Source: JAPLMW01 sp964619675 (GTDB lineage Bacteria > Planctomycetota > Phycisphaerae > Sedimentisphaerales > UBA12454). From it: 64,000 nucleotides of DNA. Shown here in pieces: positions 24,365 through 32,280 of the stretch. Location of the stretch: contig CAZUEO010000008.1 of NCBI GenBank assembly GCA_964619675.1, forward strand, positions 1 through 64,000. Reading direction: 5' to 3'. The notes under the pieces are model-generated. The model saw only the letters and a program-made list of their open reading frames with translations, was not told where the DNA came from and did not search any database. A program made the position numbers and the translations under genes. Positions within the stretch are counted from its first letter, which is position 1, and each line of letters opens with the position of its first letter.

Positions 24365-24463
24365 CTGTTGCTGCCTTCGGTTCGGCAATCAATTGTTCCC
24401 CTGCCCCGTGAGATGCCGCTTCGGCTATCTCATCGGGGTCATCGCAGCCCTTGGCAGCAACTG
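24365..24463. mobile_element. MITE-like element, copy C (inverted, with a hairpin inside)
   Basis: Reverse-complement copy of the elements at 9843 and 10340: ends CTGTTGCTGCC and GGCAGCAACTG, subterminal CCTTCGGTTCGGCAAT and TCATCGCAGCCC. Its central part differs and contains a 35-nt hairpin (24404-24438; arms CCCCG/CGGGG, TGAGAT/ATCTCA, GCCG/CGGC), the same hairpin type as at 10544-10577. Confidence 0.55.
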
Positions 24464-24572
24464 TAATTTCCGGGTTAGCCCTGCCATTACGGAGTTTACC
24501 CTCGCGCAGGCGGCGGGGCAGGGTTCACTCAAAATCCTTAAGCCCCCAATTTCATATTGGGGGTTCGTTGTT

Positions 24573-24759
24573 CCCTATACGCTATACGCTACACCCTATA
24601 CGCTATACGCTATACGCTACACGCTATACGCTACACGCTACACCCTATACGCTACACGCTATACCCTATACGCTATACGCTATACGCTACACGCTACACC
24701 CTATACGCTATACGCTACACGCTACACGCTACACCCTGTACCCTATCCCCTATACGCTG
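24573..24759. repeat. Long degenerate heptamer array (ATACGCT/ACACCCT)
   Basis: About 26 consecutive 7-base units, mostly TATACGC, TACACGC, TACACCC and TATACCC, with no other sequence between them. It is the longest of the heptamer arrays in the window and has no plausible coding role. Confidence 0.9.
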
Positions 24760-24954
24760 TTTAAATGCAGGGTTGACAAAAAGTAAACGCAAGTTTTATC
24801 GATTTTTGGGGCGGGAAAAATGGGTTATGTTTGAAAAGAAAAAGATATTTTGTCAGGTTAAGGAATAACTATTACAGAACAACGCTTTTTGCCTTGCTTA
24901 ATCGATTCCTTATTTCATGGAATTTTTAACGATGCTTTTTATCAAATTTACCAA

Positions 24955-25431
24955 TTATCCTTTCGTAGAATATAATTGAAACAATTGTGAAATAAAGGCC
25001 CACATCATTATCCCTGCTGCCCCTAAAGCAGTTGGGATAACAATACATAACTGTACTACCCAAATGCGAATATGCCATATATTCGCTGTATTCAATTTTG
25101 CCTTAAATATATTCCATCTTTCAATAAAATCATATGTTTGGCCGGGTTTTACTTCGATTAGCTCTTTCTGCCAAGTTAGTATTAGCCAACTGCTAAAAAT
25201 CATCTTATAGGTTTCAAAGAAAATCAAAGCGATAAGCGAAATATTTATCAAAATAGCCCCCCACAAAGCTTGAACGGAAGAAATATGGTCTTTAATTAAT
25301 GTCCACAAGCCGAAAAAACCTGCATAGCCAATAACAAGGATGATACTGTTGTATGTGTGAGATCTATCATACAATGTAGATAGTATCTGTTTCTGGTCTT
25401 CAATGATTTTCTGAGCGACATCATCAAGCAT
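24955..25431 (-). CDS. Small membrane protein overlapping the type IIG gene
   Basis: The 158-residue protein has three likely membrane helices: ILVIGYAGFFGLWTLI near residue 33, ALWGAILINISLIALIFF near 55, and LCIVIPTALGAAGIMMWAF near 130. The N-terminus is cytosolic and helical (LDDVAQKIIEDQKQILS). No family is recognised. Its start overlaps the end of the restriction-modification gene by eight bases, so it is coupled to it. It may be an accessory membrane component of the same defence locus or an unrelated passenger. Confidence 0.65.
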   Translation of the reverse strand: MLDDVAQKIIEDQKQILSTLYDRSHTYNSIILVIGYAGFFGLWTLIKDHISSVQALWGAILINISLIALIFFETYKMIFSSWLILTWQKELIEVKPGQTYDFIERWNIFKAKLNTANIWHIRIWVVQLCIVIPTALGAAGIMMWAFISQLFQLYSTKG

Positions 25432-28348
25432 TTTTTCTTCCGCCTTCCACTATCTTGATTTCGTCCGGCGTCAGGCCATATAATTCATAGACAAGATTAT
25501 CTATTTGTTTGTTAGTGGCTTCTATCTCCCGCTGCAATCTTTCCTTGTCTGACGGAACCTTTGCTTTACTCAATTTTTTGTGTAACTCCAGCATCACTTT
25601 GGTTAAACCAACCATTTTGTCGTGCTGACGCTTCTCTTTTGGATCATTGAAATCAATTACGCGAATCGGCAGTTGTTTAAGTTTTGCAAATTTAACTTGC
25701 GCAAAAACTCGCCCCTTTTCTTTGGAAATATCTTGATAGACATAGCTCAGAAATGTGCTGTTCAGAAGCCCGAGAAAATACTCCGGAGCATGTTGCCCTT
25801 TTCCTTCAGGTGTTATACATAATACGCTTCTACCAAACCAAATTCCTTTATAGTCAATACAAGCAAAAATCTTATCAGCAGTTTGCCGCAAAAGGATTTT
25901 TGGGGTTCTCTCGTAAATCTCAACTGCTAATCGCACAACCTCATTATCTCGTAATCGCTTTCGACATTCCGGGCGGCAGAACCTATTTGTTTCTTCAGAA
26001 ATCCAATATCTTCCAATATCTGACCCTTTCCAGAACATAACATGAGATGCCTTTTCTCGTTGTCCCTCATATAGCAACCTTGCGCCCAGATTATCGTTTC
26101 CTTTTGCCTCCATTCCTACCCCAACCCTCTGATAATTAATGCCGGCATCTCTGCACTTAAGCTCTTTTATGTCTCCGAGTTTAGCCCAAACTTTCTTGCC
26201 GAAATTCATCTTAATAGAAAAAGCCATGTCCGGCGCAGACACAAATTCTGTCTGTTTAATAATTTTCGGTGTTCCTTCAGGTGCCGCTAATATTGCGGCT
26301 TTAGCTCCGTTATCATTACAACTACTAACATCAACGAACCGAACACAGTGGGTTGGATCGGCTGATAAATTTTTCACAACAAAAATACAGGAAGGAGCTA
26401 CGACATCTTCAAAGACGTTCTCGCCCAAATCAACAAGGTTTTCTATGGAAAACCGAAGTAGTATAGTACGAACATCTGCATAACGATTTTGACGTAATAA
26501 TGTCTGCGGTACAATCATAGATACATAACCACCTTTTCCGATCAGTCGGCAAGCTCTCGAAACGAACAACTTAAAACTATCCGTTGCTTTTTTCACGCAG
26601 TCTTCATATTTTTGATGAAAATACTCAATCTCTCTGTCAATATCGGCACCCCAAGGTGGATTGCCTATCACTGCATCGAATCCGAGGCTCTTGCCAGAGA
26701 AGATTTCCGGGAATCCCTGTTCCCAATCAAATGCGTTTATTCGCCTTTTATCTTCATCGCCAAGTTTATCTGCCCCCGGCATCTTATAAAAATCAGTCCC
26801 GATGAGCGAATTGCCGCACTTGATATTATTTCCTAAATCCGGCAAGGCTCTTTCGTGAAAAATCCTGAAAATCTGCTGAACCGACTCCTGACTTTCGCCT
26901 TCGAGGACTTTCAATAACAAACTTAATTTTGTAACTTCGACCGCCTGATAGTCGATATCGACGCCGAAAATATTATTGAGCAGAATTTGTTTTTTCTCTT
27001 TGATTGTCAGATACCATTTCCCACCCTTACCCTGATAAACTTGCTTTTTGTACTTTTCCGGCCCGTTTTTTAAGTACCAATACTGATGATAATTCAAAAG
27101 ATATGTATACGCACCCAAAAGAAATGAGCCGGAGCCACAGGCAGGGTCAAGAATCTTTAACTTACTTATTTCTTTCGGTGTTTTTCCTTCGCAGAGTTTT
27201 CCAACAGTATTTTTTACGATGTAATCAACAATATATTCAGGTGTATAATAAACCCCGCCAGCTTTTTTAACTTCGGGCTTATCTTCAATTTTGATGGTTC
27301 TGGCAGAAGTGATTCGTATGACTTTGCCTAAAAATTGTTCATAGACATTACCAAGTATCTCCGCAGGCAAAACCGAAAATTCATAAGGACTCTGAGGATA
27401 ATAGAGATTATGTAAAATCCAGCTTATTGGACTATCAGGCACATTCAGCGTAAGCGTTAGTTCGTCTGGTGGTTCATTTCTTCCCTTTTCAAATTCAAAA
27501 TAAAACAGTCCCGAATTATATTTTGCATCTGCTTTTCTGAATAGTTCACAAAGACGATTATATACGTCTGTGCCATTTTTTAATGCCATTAACTGGCCAT
27601 ACTGCTCAATTCCCCTGTCCTCGCACATTCTTAAAAACAGTATTCTGTCGATTATCCTTTGAACTGCAAAATTTACCTCAATGGCTCCCAGTTCTCTGTT
27701 TTGACGGGCTATGTAAGTTGCAAGATTTTTGCGCCAGTGCTCTATTTCCTCCAGAAATTCCTTATCTACCGTGCTTGTTCCTCTTCTGCCCTTGCCTTTT
27801 ATTACGAATTTATCGAAAGACCCCTTCAAAACAGCTTCTTTTGAGAATATGCTGCTAATCTCTCTCCACCGCTCTATGTAATCCTTATATGTTATATGCA
27901 TTACCCTTGCCGTGGTCGGCCAGTCGGTATGCTGCGGCTTTATTTGGCAATCATAAACGGCGAATTCTTCAAAATCCGTCAGAATCGACAATGGCAACTT
28001 TGCACTCCAAGCATACCGGCGTAATTGATAGGCCGGTTCTTTATTCCCTCCGATATCAACAGATGGTTTCTTCGCCTCTAAGAAAAACTTTCGTGTTCCG
28101 CCTATTCGAAAGCAGTAATCCGGGGCTTTTGTCGCTCCGCCAATTTTTATGGCATCTTCGTGTATAACGTCTTTGTATGGTTCGGCGTACCCCTTCTTGT
28201 TAGAAATGTCCCATCCTAATGCCTCAAAGAATGGGTCTATAAATTCCCTCCGCACCTGAGCTTCGTTGTATCCCTGCCGCTTATAATCTTCTATATTGCC
28301 GGCAAAACGCTCAACAAGCTCCTTAACTTCCTTGGGCGCACAATCCAT
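25424..28348 (-). CDS. Type IIG restriction-modification enzyme (nuclease-methyltransferase fusion)
   Basis: The 974-residue protein joins nuclease and N6-adenine methyltransferase. A PD-(D/E)xK nuclease is at the N-terminus: P76-D77 in KAPDYCF, then E91 and K93 in FLEAKK. The methyltransferase has DPACGSGSFLLGAY (SAM motif I, about residue 400) and GNPPWGADI (catalytic NPPW). The C-terminal third has TaqI-like target-recognition features (AQVKFAKLKQLPIR). Such enzymes cut and modify the same site, needing no separate methylase. It overlaps the small membrane gene downstream; no separate specificity gene is seen. Confidence 0.9.
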   Translation of the reverse strand: MDCAPKEVKELVERFAGNIEDYKRQGYNEAQVRREFIDPFFEALGWDISNKKGYAEPYKDVIHEDAIKIGGATKAPDYCFRIGGTRKFFLEAKKPSVDIGGNKEPAYQLRRYAWSAKLPLSILTDFEEFAVYDCQIKPQHTDWPTTARVMHITYKDYIERWREISSIFSKEAVLKGSFDKFVIKGKGRRGTSTVDKEFLEEIEHWRKNLATYIARQNRELGAIEVNFAVQRIIDRILFLRMCEDRGIEQYGQLMALKNGTDVYNRLCELFRKADAKYNSGLFYFEFEKGRNEPPDELTLTLNVPDSPISWILHNLYYPQSPYEFSVLPAEILGNVYEQFLGKVIRITSARTIKIEDKPEVKKAGGVYYTPEYIVDYIVKNTVGKLCEGKTPKEISKLKILDPACGSGSFLLGAYTYLLNYHQYWYLKNGPEKYKKQVYQGKGGKWYLTIKEKKQILLNNIFGVDIDYQAVEVTKLSLLLKVLEGESQESVQQIFRIFHERALPDLGNNIKCGNSLIGTDFYKMPGADKLGDEDKRRINAFDWEQGFPEIFSGKSLGFDAVIGNPPWGADIDREIEYFHQKYEDCVKKATDSFKLFVSRACRLIGKGGYVSMIVPQTLLRQNRYADVRTILLRFSIENLVDLGENVFEDVVAPSCIFVVKNLSADPTHCVRFVDVSSCNDNGAKAAILAAPEGTPKIIKQTEFVSAPDMAFSIKMNFGKKVWAKLGDIKELKCRDAGINYQRVGVGMEAKGNDNLGARLLYEGQREKASHVMFWKGSDIGRYWISEETNRFCRPECRKRLRDNEVVRLAVEIYERTPKILLRQTADKIFACIDYKGIWFGRSVLCITPEGKGQHAPEYFLGLLNSTFLSYVYQDISKEKGRVFAQVKFAKLKQLPIRVIDFNDPKEKRQHDKMVGLTKVMLELHKKLSKAKVPSDKERLQREIEATNKQIDNLVYELYGLTPDEIKIVEGGRKNA

Positions 28349-28474
28349 AACTTATCCTTGGTTCTACAGAGTTAAAATTACTAAATATACGATACTCATC
28401 TTCCTTTCTTTTGTCAATAATTGCCTTTTAGGCTTTAAGCGAGCGTAGAATAATAGAAAAGCTAATCTGTGTTA

Positions 28475-28515
28475 ATCCTCCTTTACTAAAGCTACGAAGG
28501 ACAAGTTCGCGATTA
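28475..28515. repeat. Dispersed CCTCCTTT/GAAGGACA palindromic repeat
   Basis: AATCCTCCTTTACTAAAGCTACGAAGGAC is a diverged copy of the element at 10082-10121 (AATCCTCCTTCGATAAATC...CGGAGGACGC). It lies between the restriction and MNT-HEPN genes, close to the latter's stop codon. Confidence 0.55.
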
Positions 28516-29376
28516 AACAAAGCTTTTTATTTTCGCTGCACAAATACGTTTCGTAAGTTTCTGTAATGCCTTCACTCTGGCCGCCAAATATTCAAGCTCT
28601 GTCTTTGTGATTTTGTATTCAGGAACGTAACGAGCCTCGACGTAAGCGCGATTCAGTAAATCAAACAGCCGCTTTTCCTCGTTACTACCCTGCGGGAAGA
28701 TGCCAAAAAAGGCCCTGTCATAATTGGCTGTCAATCGGGACAGCTTCTTTAAATCATGGCTCTTAGGCCTGTAATTTTTAAAAACCAGCATTATCGCAGC
28801 ATATAAAGCCTCTGTGGTTTGATGAAGTAAAAACGCTGCCTTTTTATATAATTTTTTCTCAAACGCAGTTCCAAATAAAGTGTAAAAATCCTTCGCACTT
28901 TTGAACCATTGTTTAAAACTTTCTTTTGCAAGTTCGGCTCGCTGGTCTGGGTCGAGCTTTCTTCTGCGGGCGAGTTTAAACTTTTTTGAATCGTATAAAA
29001 CGATGCCTTCTTTTTTGATATCGGTGAAGAAATACTGGCCCTGCTTTAGTTTGCGGTTCACAAAATTGATATCGTGTGCGATGATTGTTACGGGAGTAAG
29101 CAGATGCATTGCGTTTATGCTTTTATCGAGCCTGTGCCAGTGATTTGTGCTGTTTGCGGTGCGGTTTGTCTCGACGACTGCTAAGATATCAAAATCAGAG
29201 ATATATTCGTATATCGTATTGCCTTTGGTGCAGATATCTTCGACCCATTTTCCGCGTGCGTAGCTGCCGAACAGGATTAGCATCTGCAAATCAGGCGTTT
29301 TTTCGCGGATGAGTCTTGCGATGCGTGTTAGCTCATTTCTTTTCTGTTTCGGCAGACGTTTTAGCGTTTTCTTCAT
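28513..29376 (-). CDS. MNT-HEPN protein (nucleotidyltransferase fused to HEPN)
   Basis: The 287-residue protein has an N-terminal minimal nucleotidyltransferase domain: LILFGSYARG (about residues 34-43, the GSxARG motif) and, later, SDFDILAVVE with the two metal-binding Asp. The C-terminal half (FKQWFKSAKDFYTLFGTAFE through KAAFLLHQTTEALYAAI) is a HEPN domain, the usual partner of MNT toxin-antitoxin pairs, here as one chain. Many such fusions modify or sense nucleotides; a toxin role is not certain because HEPN residues such as R-x4-6-H are only partly evident (YRPKSH). It is next to the type IIG locus, which fits a defence or stress cluster. Confidence 0.8.
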   Translation of the reverse strand: MKKTLKRLPKQKRNELTRIARLIREKTPDLQMLILFGSYARGKWVEDICTKGNTIYEYISDFDILAVVETNRTANSTNHWHRLDKSINAMHLLTPVTIIAHDINFVNRKLKQGQYFFTDIKKEGIVLYDSKKFKLARRRKLDPDQRAELAKESFKQWFKSAKDFYTLFGTAFEKKLYKKAAFLLHQTTEALYAAIMLVFKNYRPKSHDLKKLSRLTANYDRAFFGIFPQGSNEEKRLFDLLNRAYVEARYVPEYKITKTELEYLAARVKALQKLTKRICAAKIKSFV

Positions 29377-29610
29377 ATAATAATGCCCAATATGGCCTGT
29401 AATCTTGTTTACGAACTTGATGCGGCATTCGCATCGCAGGAGCTTACCTGCCTTAAGGCAGTTTTCACAGGATGAATTTTATCTTTTTTCCTCTCAAACT
29501 CAACACAAATTCCTCTTTTTCTCTCTATAGAAACTGTAAGTCGTTCCCGTGTTTTGTTTCAGCAAAGGCAGTTTCTGCCTGTGGGCAAAGCAAAACGACT
29601 GGCACAGAAA

Positions 29611-29637
29611 CCTGCCCTGAGCGAAGTCGAATGGGTC
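29611..29637. repeat. Dispersed CCCTGAGC-GTCGAA-type repeat, copy 3
   Basis: CCTGCCCTGAGCGAAGTCGA and following ATGGGTC. Same family as the in-frame copies in the UvrC-like gene (6955-6980, 7438-7462), here intergenic. Confidence 0.7.
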
Positions 29638-29770
29638 GTTTCGAGCACAGCCTTTGCTTTGAACACAAAACCCGATTTATCGGGTTTGCTGAAACAAACA
29701 GTGTCGCTCCGTGTCCTCTGCGGTGAAAAATCGTCCGCACCCTGCTAAAATTTCTCCTTCTATATAAAAC

Positions 29771-29850
29771 ACCTAAATACCGAATACCAAATACCAGATA
29801 CCAAATACCAAATACTAAATACTAAATACCAGATGCTAAATACCAAATAG
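29771..29850. repeat. Heptamer array (AAATACC type)
   Basis: About eleven 7-base units (CAAATAC, CAGATAC, TAAATAC, TAAATGC variants) just downstream of lptE. Confidence 0.75.
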
Positions 29851-29858
29851 ACTACCGG

Positions 29859-30395
29859 CTACCATTCCGCCTGCATTTTCTCGACTATTCTTTCGGCAAG
29901 TTTATTTGCAGCGGTTTTCGAGGCGTAATCAAAGCTCTGCTGCTGAAATTCCGAATAGCTTGCGGTCGCCGTTGCGGTCGAGTTTTCAAGCAGATAGTCG
30001 CCGGTCTTAAGATTCTTCCAGCTAAATTGTGCTGTAACTTCGGCCTGCTCCTCAAGAGGCCTTCCTATATTACGTTCTATGGTTAACACTGAATTATTCA
30101 GCCCGACAATACTGCCCGATAGTACCGTGTCGGCCCTGCTTCTGTCCGAGACTATCCTGTATGGCGTTTCAGCTTCTATCCTTTTCGCTACAGCATCGGT
30201 AAGGTCATATTCAAGGTCCCTGCGAAATGTCTTATTGTCGAACATCTCGACGTAAACGCTCTTTATATCCTGCGGATACAGGCCCTGGCTCTTATAACCG
30301 CTGCAGCCGGCAAAAAATAAAATAAAGAACACAGAACACAAAATACAGAATACAGAATTCTGAGTCCTGAGTCCTGATTTCTGATTTCTAATCAT
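29859..30395 (-). CDS. lptE: LPS-assembly lipoprotein LptE-like
   Basis: The 178-residue protein has a lipobox (FILFFAGCS) and the LptE fold pattern: SVYVEMFDNKTFRRDLEYDL, then AVAKRIEAETPYRIV, and a C-terminal helix EKMQAEW. LptE plugs the LptD barrel in the outer membrane for lipopolysaccharide export. Codons for residues 3-23 of the signal region come from a perfect run of nine heptamers (30327-30389), an unusual origin for a signal peptide. The start overlaps the bamD-like stop by four bases, so the two genes are coupled. Confidence 0.85.
   Translation of the reverse strand: MIRNQKSGLRTQNSVFCILCSVFFILFFAGCSGYKSQGLYPQDIKSVYVEMFDNKTFRRDLEYDLTDAVAKRIEAETPYRIVSDRSRADTVLSGSIVGLNNSVLTIERNIGRPLEEQAEVTAQFSWKNLKTGDYLLENSTATATASYSEFQQQSFDYASKTAANKLAERIVEKMQAEW
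30327..30389. repeat. Nine consecutive heptamers within the lptE signal region
   Basis: Units on the plus strand: GAACACA, GAACACA, AAATACA, GAATACA, GAATTCT, GAGTCCT, GAGTCCT, GATTTCT, GATTTCT. They run through the lptE start region and stop before the start codon at 30395. Confidence 0.9.
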
Positions 30396-31393
30396 AGGAA
30401 AAGTCCTTTCCAGTTGATTTTTTTCTTTTTGGCCAGCTGCTGTTCGGCTTTCTGCTGCCGTATCTTCACATCAGCCATTTTTTGGCTGGCGGATTCTGCC
30501 TCGCTGCCGGCCGGCCAGTCGTCGATTATCATCTGGTAATAAAGACTGGCAGCAGTAAAGCTGCCTGTTCTGGCATAATAGTCCGCAACGGTCATCTCTT
30601 TTTCGGCGAGCTGTTTTTCTATCCGGTCCATTGTCTGCGGCACTTCGATGCTGGCTGCGGTATCGGGATACTTCTTTTGAAACTCGGAATAGTAGCTTTT
30701 CGAGCTTTCGAGAACCTTCGAATCAAATTTCGGACCCCTGTAGTCGCTTTCAAGATTCCTTGCCATCCCGAGCAGTGCATCTTCGCCTATTTGCCCTGTC
30801 GGCCATCTGTCGGCAACATTCGCCCACGCAAGATAGGCCTCGTGCCATGCGTCTCTCTTTTCATTCGACCGGGCAAGCGTCGTCAGCGCATCGCGGGCAA
30901 GCGGTGCATCGCCGGTTCTGTCGGCAATTCCGTTCATTATCTCGGTGCCTTCATCATAAGTTCTCAGCCTGAAGACCAGCAGGACCGTTCTCTTGTAGCC
31001 GGCCAGAAAAGCCGTCGCTATCTGATACTGCCTCTGGAGCGCTGACTGATAAAACGGGCTCTGCGGATACTGCTCTGTGAAATTGTCGTAGGCATTCGAT
31101 GCCTTGATATATTTGTGCCTGCTGTAAAGCAGCTCCGCCTTAACATACGCATCAAAATCATCGCCTGCAAGCTGAGGGTAATCCTTCTTAAGCTTTGCAA
31201 AGGCCTTCTTTGCCCTGCCGGTCTTGCCGGTCGATACAAACTGCTTGGCCTCGGCAGCAGCCATCATAAAAGCGCCATCGCCTTGACGGTCAACCTTTTG
31301 CCATTCCTGGCCGTCTTTCAAACGCCAGGTTTGCTCGACGGCAAATACCGCTCCGCCCAGAACAACCAATAAAATAAGTCCCTTTATTCGCAT
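30392..31393 (-). CDS. BamD/YfiO-like TPR outer-membrane assembly protein
   Basis: The 333-residue protein has a signal peptide (MRIKGLILLVVLGGAVFA) and TPR-type helices, including QFVSTGKTGRAKKAFAKL, YIKASNAYDNFTEQYPQSPF and YYQMIIDDWPAGSEAESAS, the pattern of BamD, which helps fold outer-membrane beta-barrels. It has no lipobox Cys after the signal, so it would be a soluble periplasmic protein rather than a lipoprotein, and it is longer than E. coli BamD. It overlaps lptE by four bases; both belong to outer-membrane biogenesis, which supports the assignment. Confidence 0.72.
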   Translation of the reverse strand: MRIKGLILLVVLGGAVFAVEQTWRLKDGQEWQKVDRQGDGAFMMAAAEAKQFVSTGKTGRAKKAFAKLKKDYPQLAGDDFDAYVKAELLYSRHKYIKASNAYDNFTEQYPQSPFYQSALQRQYQIATAFLAGYKRTVLLVFRLRTYDEGTEIMNGIADRTGDAPLARDALTTLARSNEKRDAWHEAYLAWANVADRWPTGQIGEDALLGMARNLESDYRGPKFDSKVLESSKSYYSEFQKKYPDTAASIEVPQTMDRIEKQLAEKEMTVADYYARTGSFTAASLYYQMIIDDWPAGSEAESASQKMADVKIRQQKAEQQLAKKKKINWKGLFL

Positions 31394-31805
31394 AACTTTA
31401 AGCTCCTAAATTGTCCAGCCCATCATTATATACAAACCGATTTGACCTTGCAAATCTCTTATATCCAGCAGCAAACAAACAGACCAGGCACATTAGAAAC
31501 AAGGCATCTGAGCCGTTCCGAAAGCCGCTAATCGGCCCACCGTCTGCAACAGGATTCAACGACTCAAATACTTAATTACTCGACTATTTTTTTAAGAAAA
31601 ACAGGCCAAAAAATTTTCTTTTATAACATCTTATTTGTTAGATATTTATAAAATATTATAAAAAATTTGTAAAAAATAGTTGACTTATTAGAAATCTATG
31701 ATACAATACTATAATATTTGATACTTATAAAACAAGAAAATGAAGGATTATTTGCCCAAAAAAGCGGCCAAAGAACAATTGTAACCTTTTACAGGAAAGA
31801 GAGTT
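31394..31805. other. Intergenic region with a promoter, no gene
   Basis: AT-rich after 31580. It separates divergent genes (bamD-like to the left, Cys-rich protein to the right). Except for the promoter at 31680-31707 nothing specific is seen. An ORF at 31718-31909 overlaps the next gene in another frame and is not believed. Confidence 0.6.
31680..31707 (+). promoter_or_regulatory. Promoter for the small Cys-rich gene
   Basis: TTGACT (31680-31685), a 16-base spacer, TACAAT (31702-31707). Both hexamers are 5 of 6 to consensus. The transcript would begin about 90 bases before the ATG at 31806. Confidence 0.55.
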
Positions 31806-32051
31806 ATGGAATCGAAAAATTTAAAAGAGCCCGATATGAAATCATTAAGAAAGCGGAAAATCGCCTGCCGGATAGCGGAAATTCCAAGAAAATACCGCAA
31901 AATCTATAGAAAAGCGGTTGAGGATAATAATAAAACCGCGGCAATCCAGGCCTTCTGCTTAGAATGCACCTGCTGGCAGAAAAAAGAGGTTATCAACTGC
32001 TCGTGCCTGGCCTGCCCTCTGTATGGCTTAAGACCCTTTGTTAATGAATAA
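31806..32051 (+). CDS. Small Cys-rich (zinc-finger-like) phage-type protein
   Basis: The 81-residue basic protein ends in AIQAFCLECTCWQKKEVINC followed by SCLACPLY. This matches a widespread small phage/prophage protein pattern (AIxAxCLxCxxxxxxEVxxCxxxxCPLYPYR) with two Cys pairs that could hold zinc. The first half is basic (MKSLRKRKIACRIAEIPRKY). The function is unknown. It stands alone with its own promoter, left of the HNH gene, and may be a remnant of a mobile element. Confidence 0.65.
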   Translation: MESKNLKEPDMKSLRKRKIACRIAEIPRKYRKIYRKAVEDNNKTAAIQAFCLECTCWQKKEVINCSCLACPLYGLRPFVNE

Positions 32052-32280
32052 AATATAATGGGTATAGGTAAGGTATCGTTAAACGGTTACGGTTGCGAAA
32101 CTTGCAAGCGGTTACGTTGGACGTCAGACGCCTGACGAAACGAGCATCGCAACCCACCGTAAGGTGCGGCCAAGCCAGATAGACGAAAGATGAGACGTTA
32201 CCATTACCGATACCCAAACCGATGACTGCTATTTGAATTCCATATACTAACGTCATCAAAAACTAAAGAGAGGCTAAATA
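32052..32280. repeat. Repeat-like segment before the second HNH gene
   Basis: Contains AAACGGTTACGGTTGCG (32082-32098) and GCGGTTACG, a motif also seen at 9539-9590 (AACGGTTGCGG) and, next to the first HNH gene, at 14658-14676 (AAACGGTGGCGGTTGCGG). Both HNH genes are thus bordered by the same dispersed sequence. Confidence 0.55.

Larger units (their letters stand above)
23870..24954. other. 1.1 kb non-coding repeat block including an assembly gap
   Basis: No gene is supported. The block holds tandem palindromes (24038-24244), a large hairpin (24245-24285), an inverted TIR element (24365-24463), a CCCCCAAT/ATTGGGGG hairpin (24543-24563) and a long heptamer array (24573-24759). Predicted ORFs over 24451-24868 are read through the heptamers in several frames and give nearly the same Tyr/Thr/Leu-rich peptides, which shows they are artefacts of the repeat. 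Confidence 0.8.
29377..29858. other. Non-coding segment with long palindrome and heptamers
   Basis: No supported gene. It contains a long nested imperfect inverted repeat (about 29551-29700), a dispersed CCCTGAGC-type repeat (29611-29637) and a heptamer array (29771-29850). ORFs on both strands over 29472-29748 are explained by the palindrome. Confidence 0.7.

Noticed and set aside
24451..24868. Overlapping Tyr/Thr/Leu-rich frames
   Set aside because: They are heptamer repeats read in three frames; each frame gives almost the same periodic peptide, which is the signature of a repeat and not of a gene.
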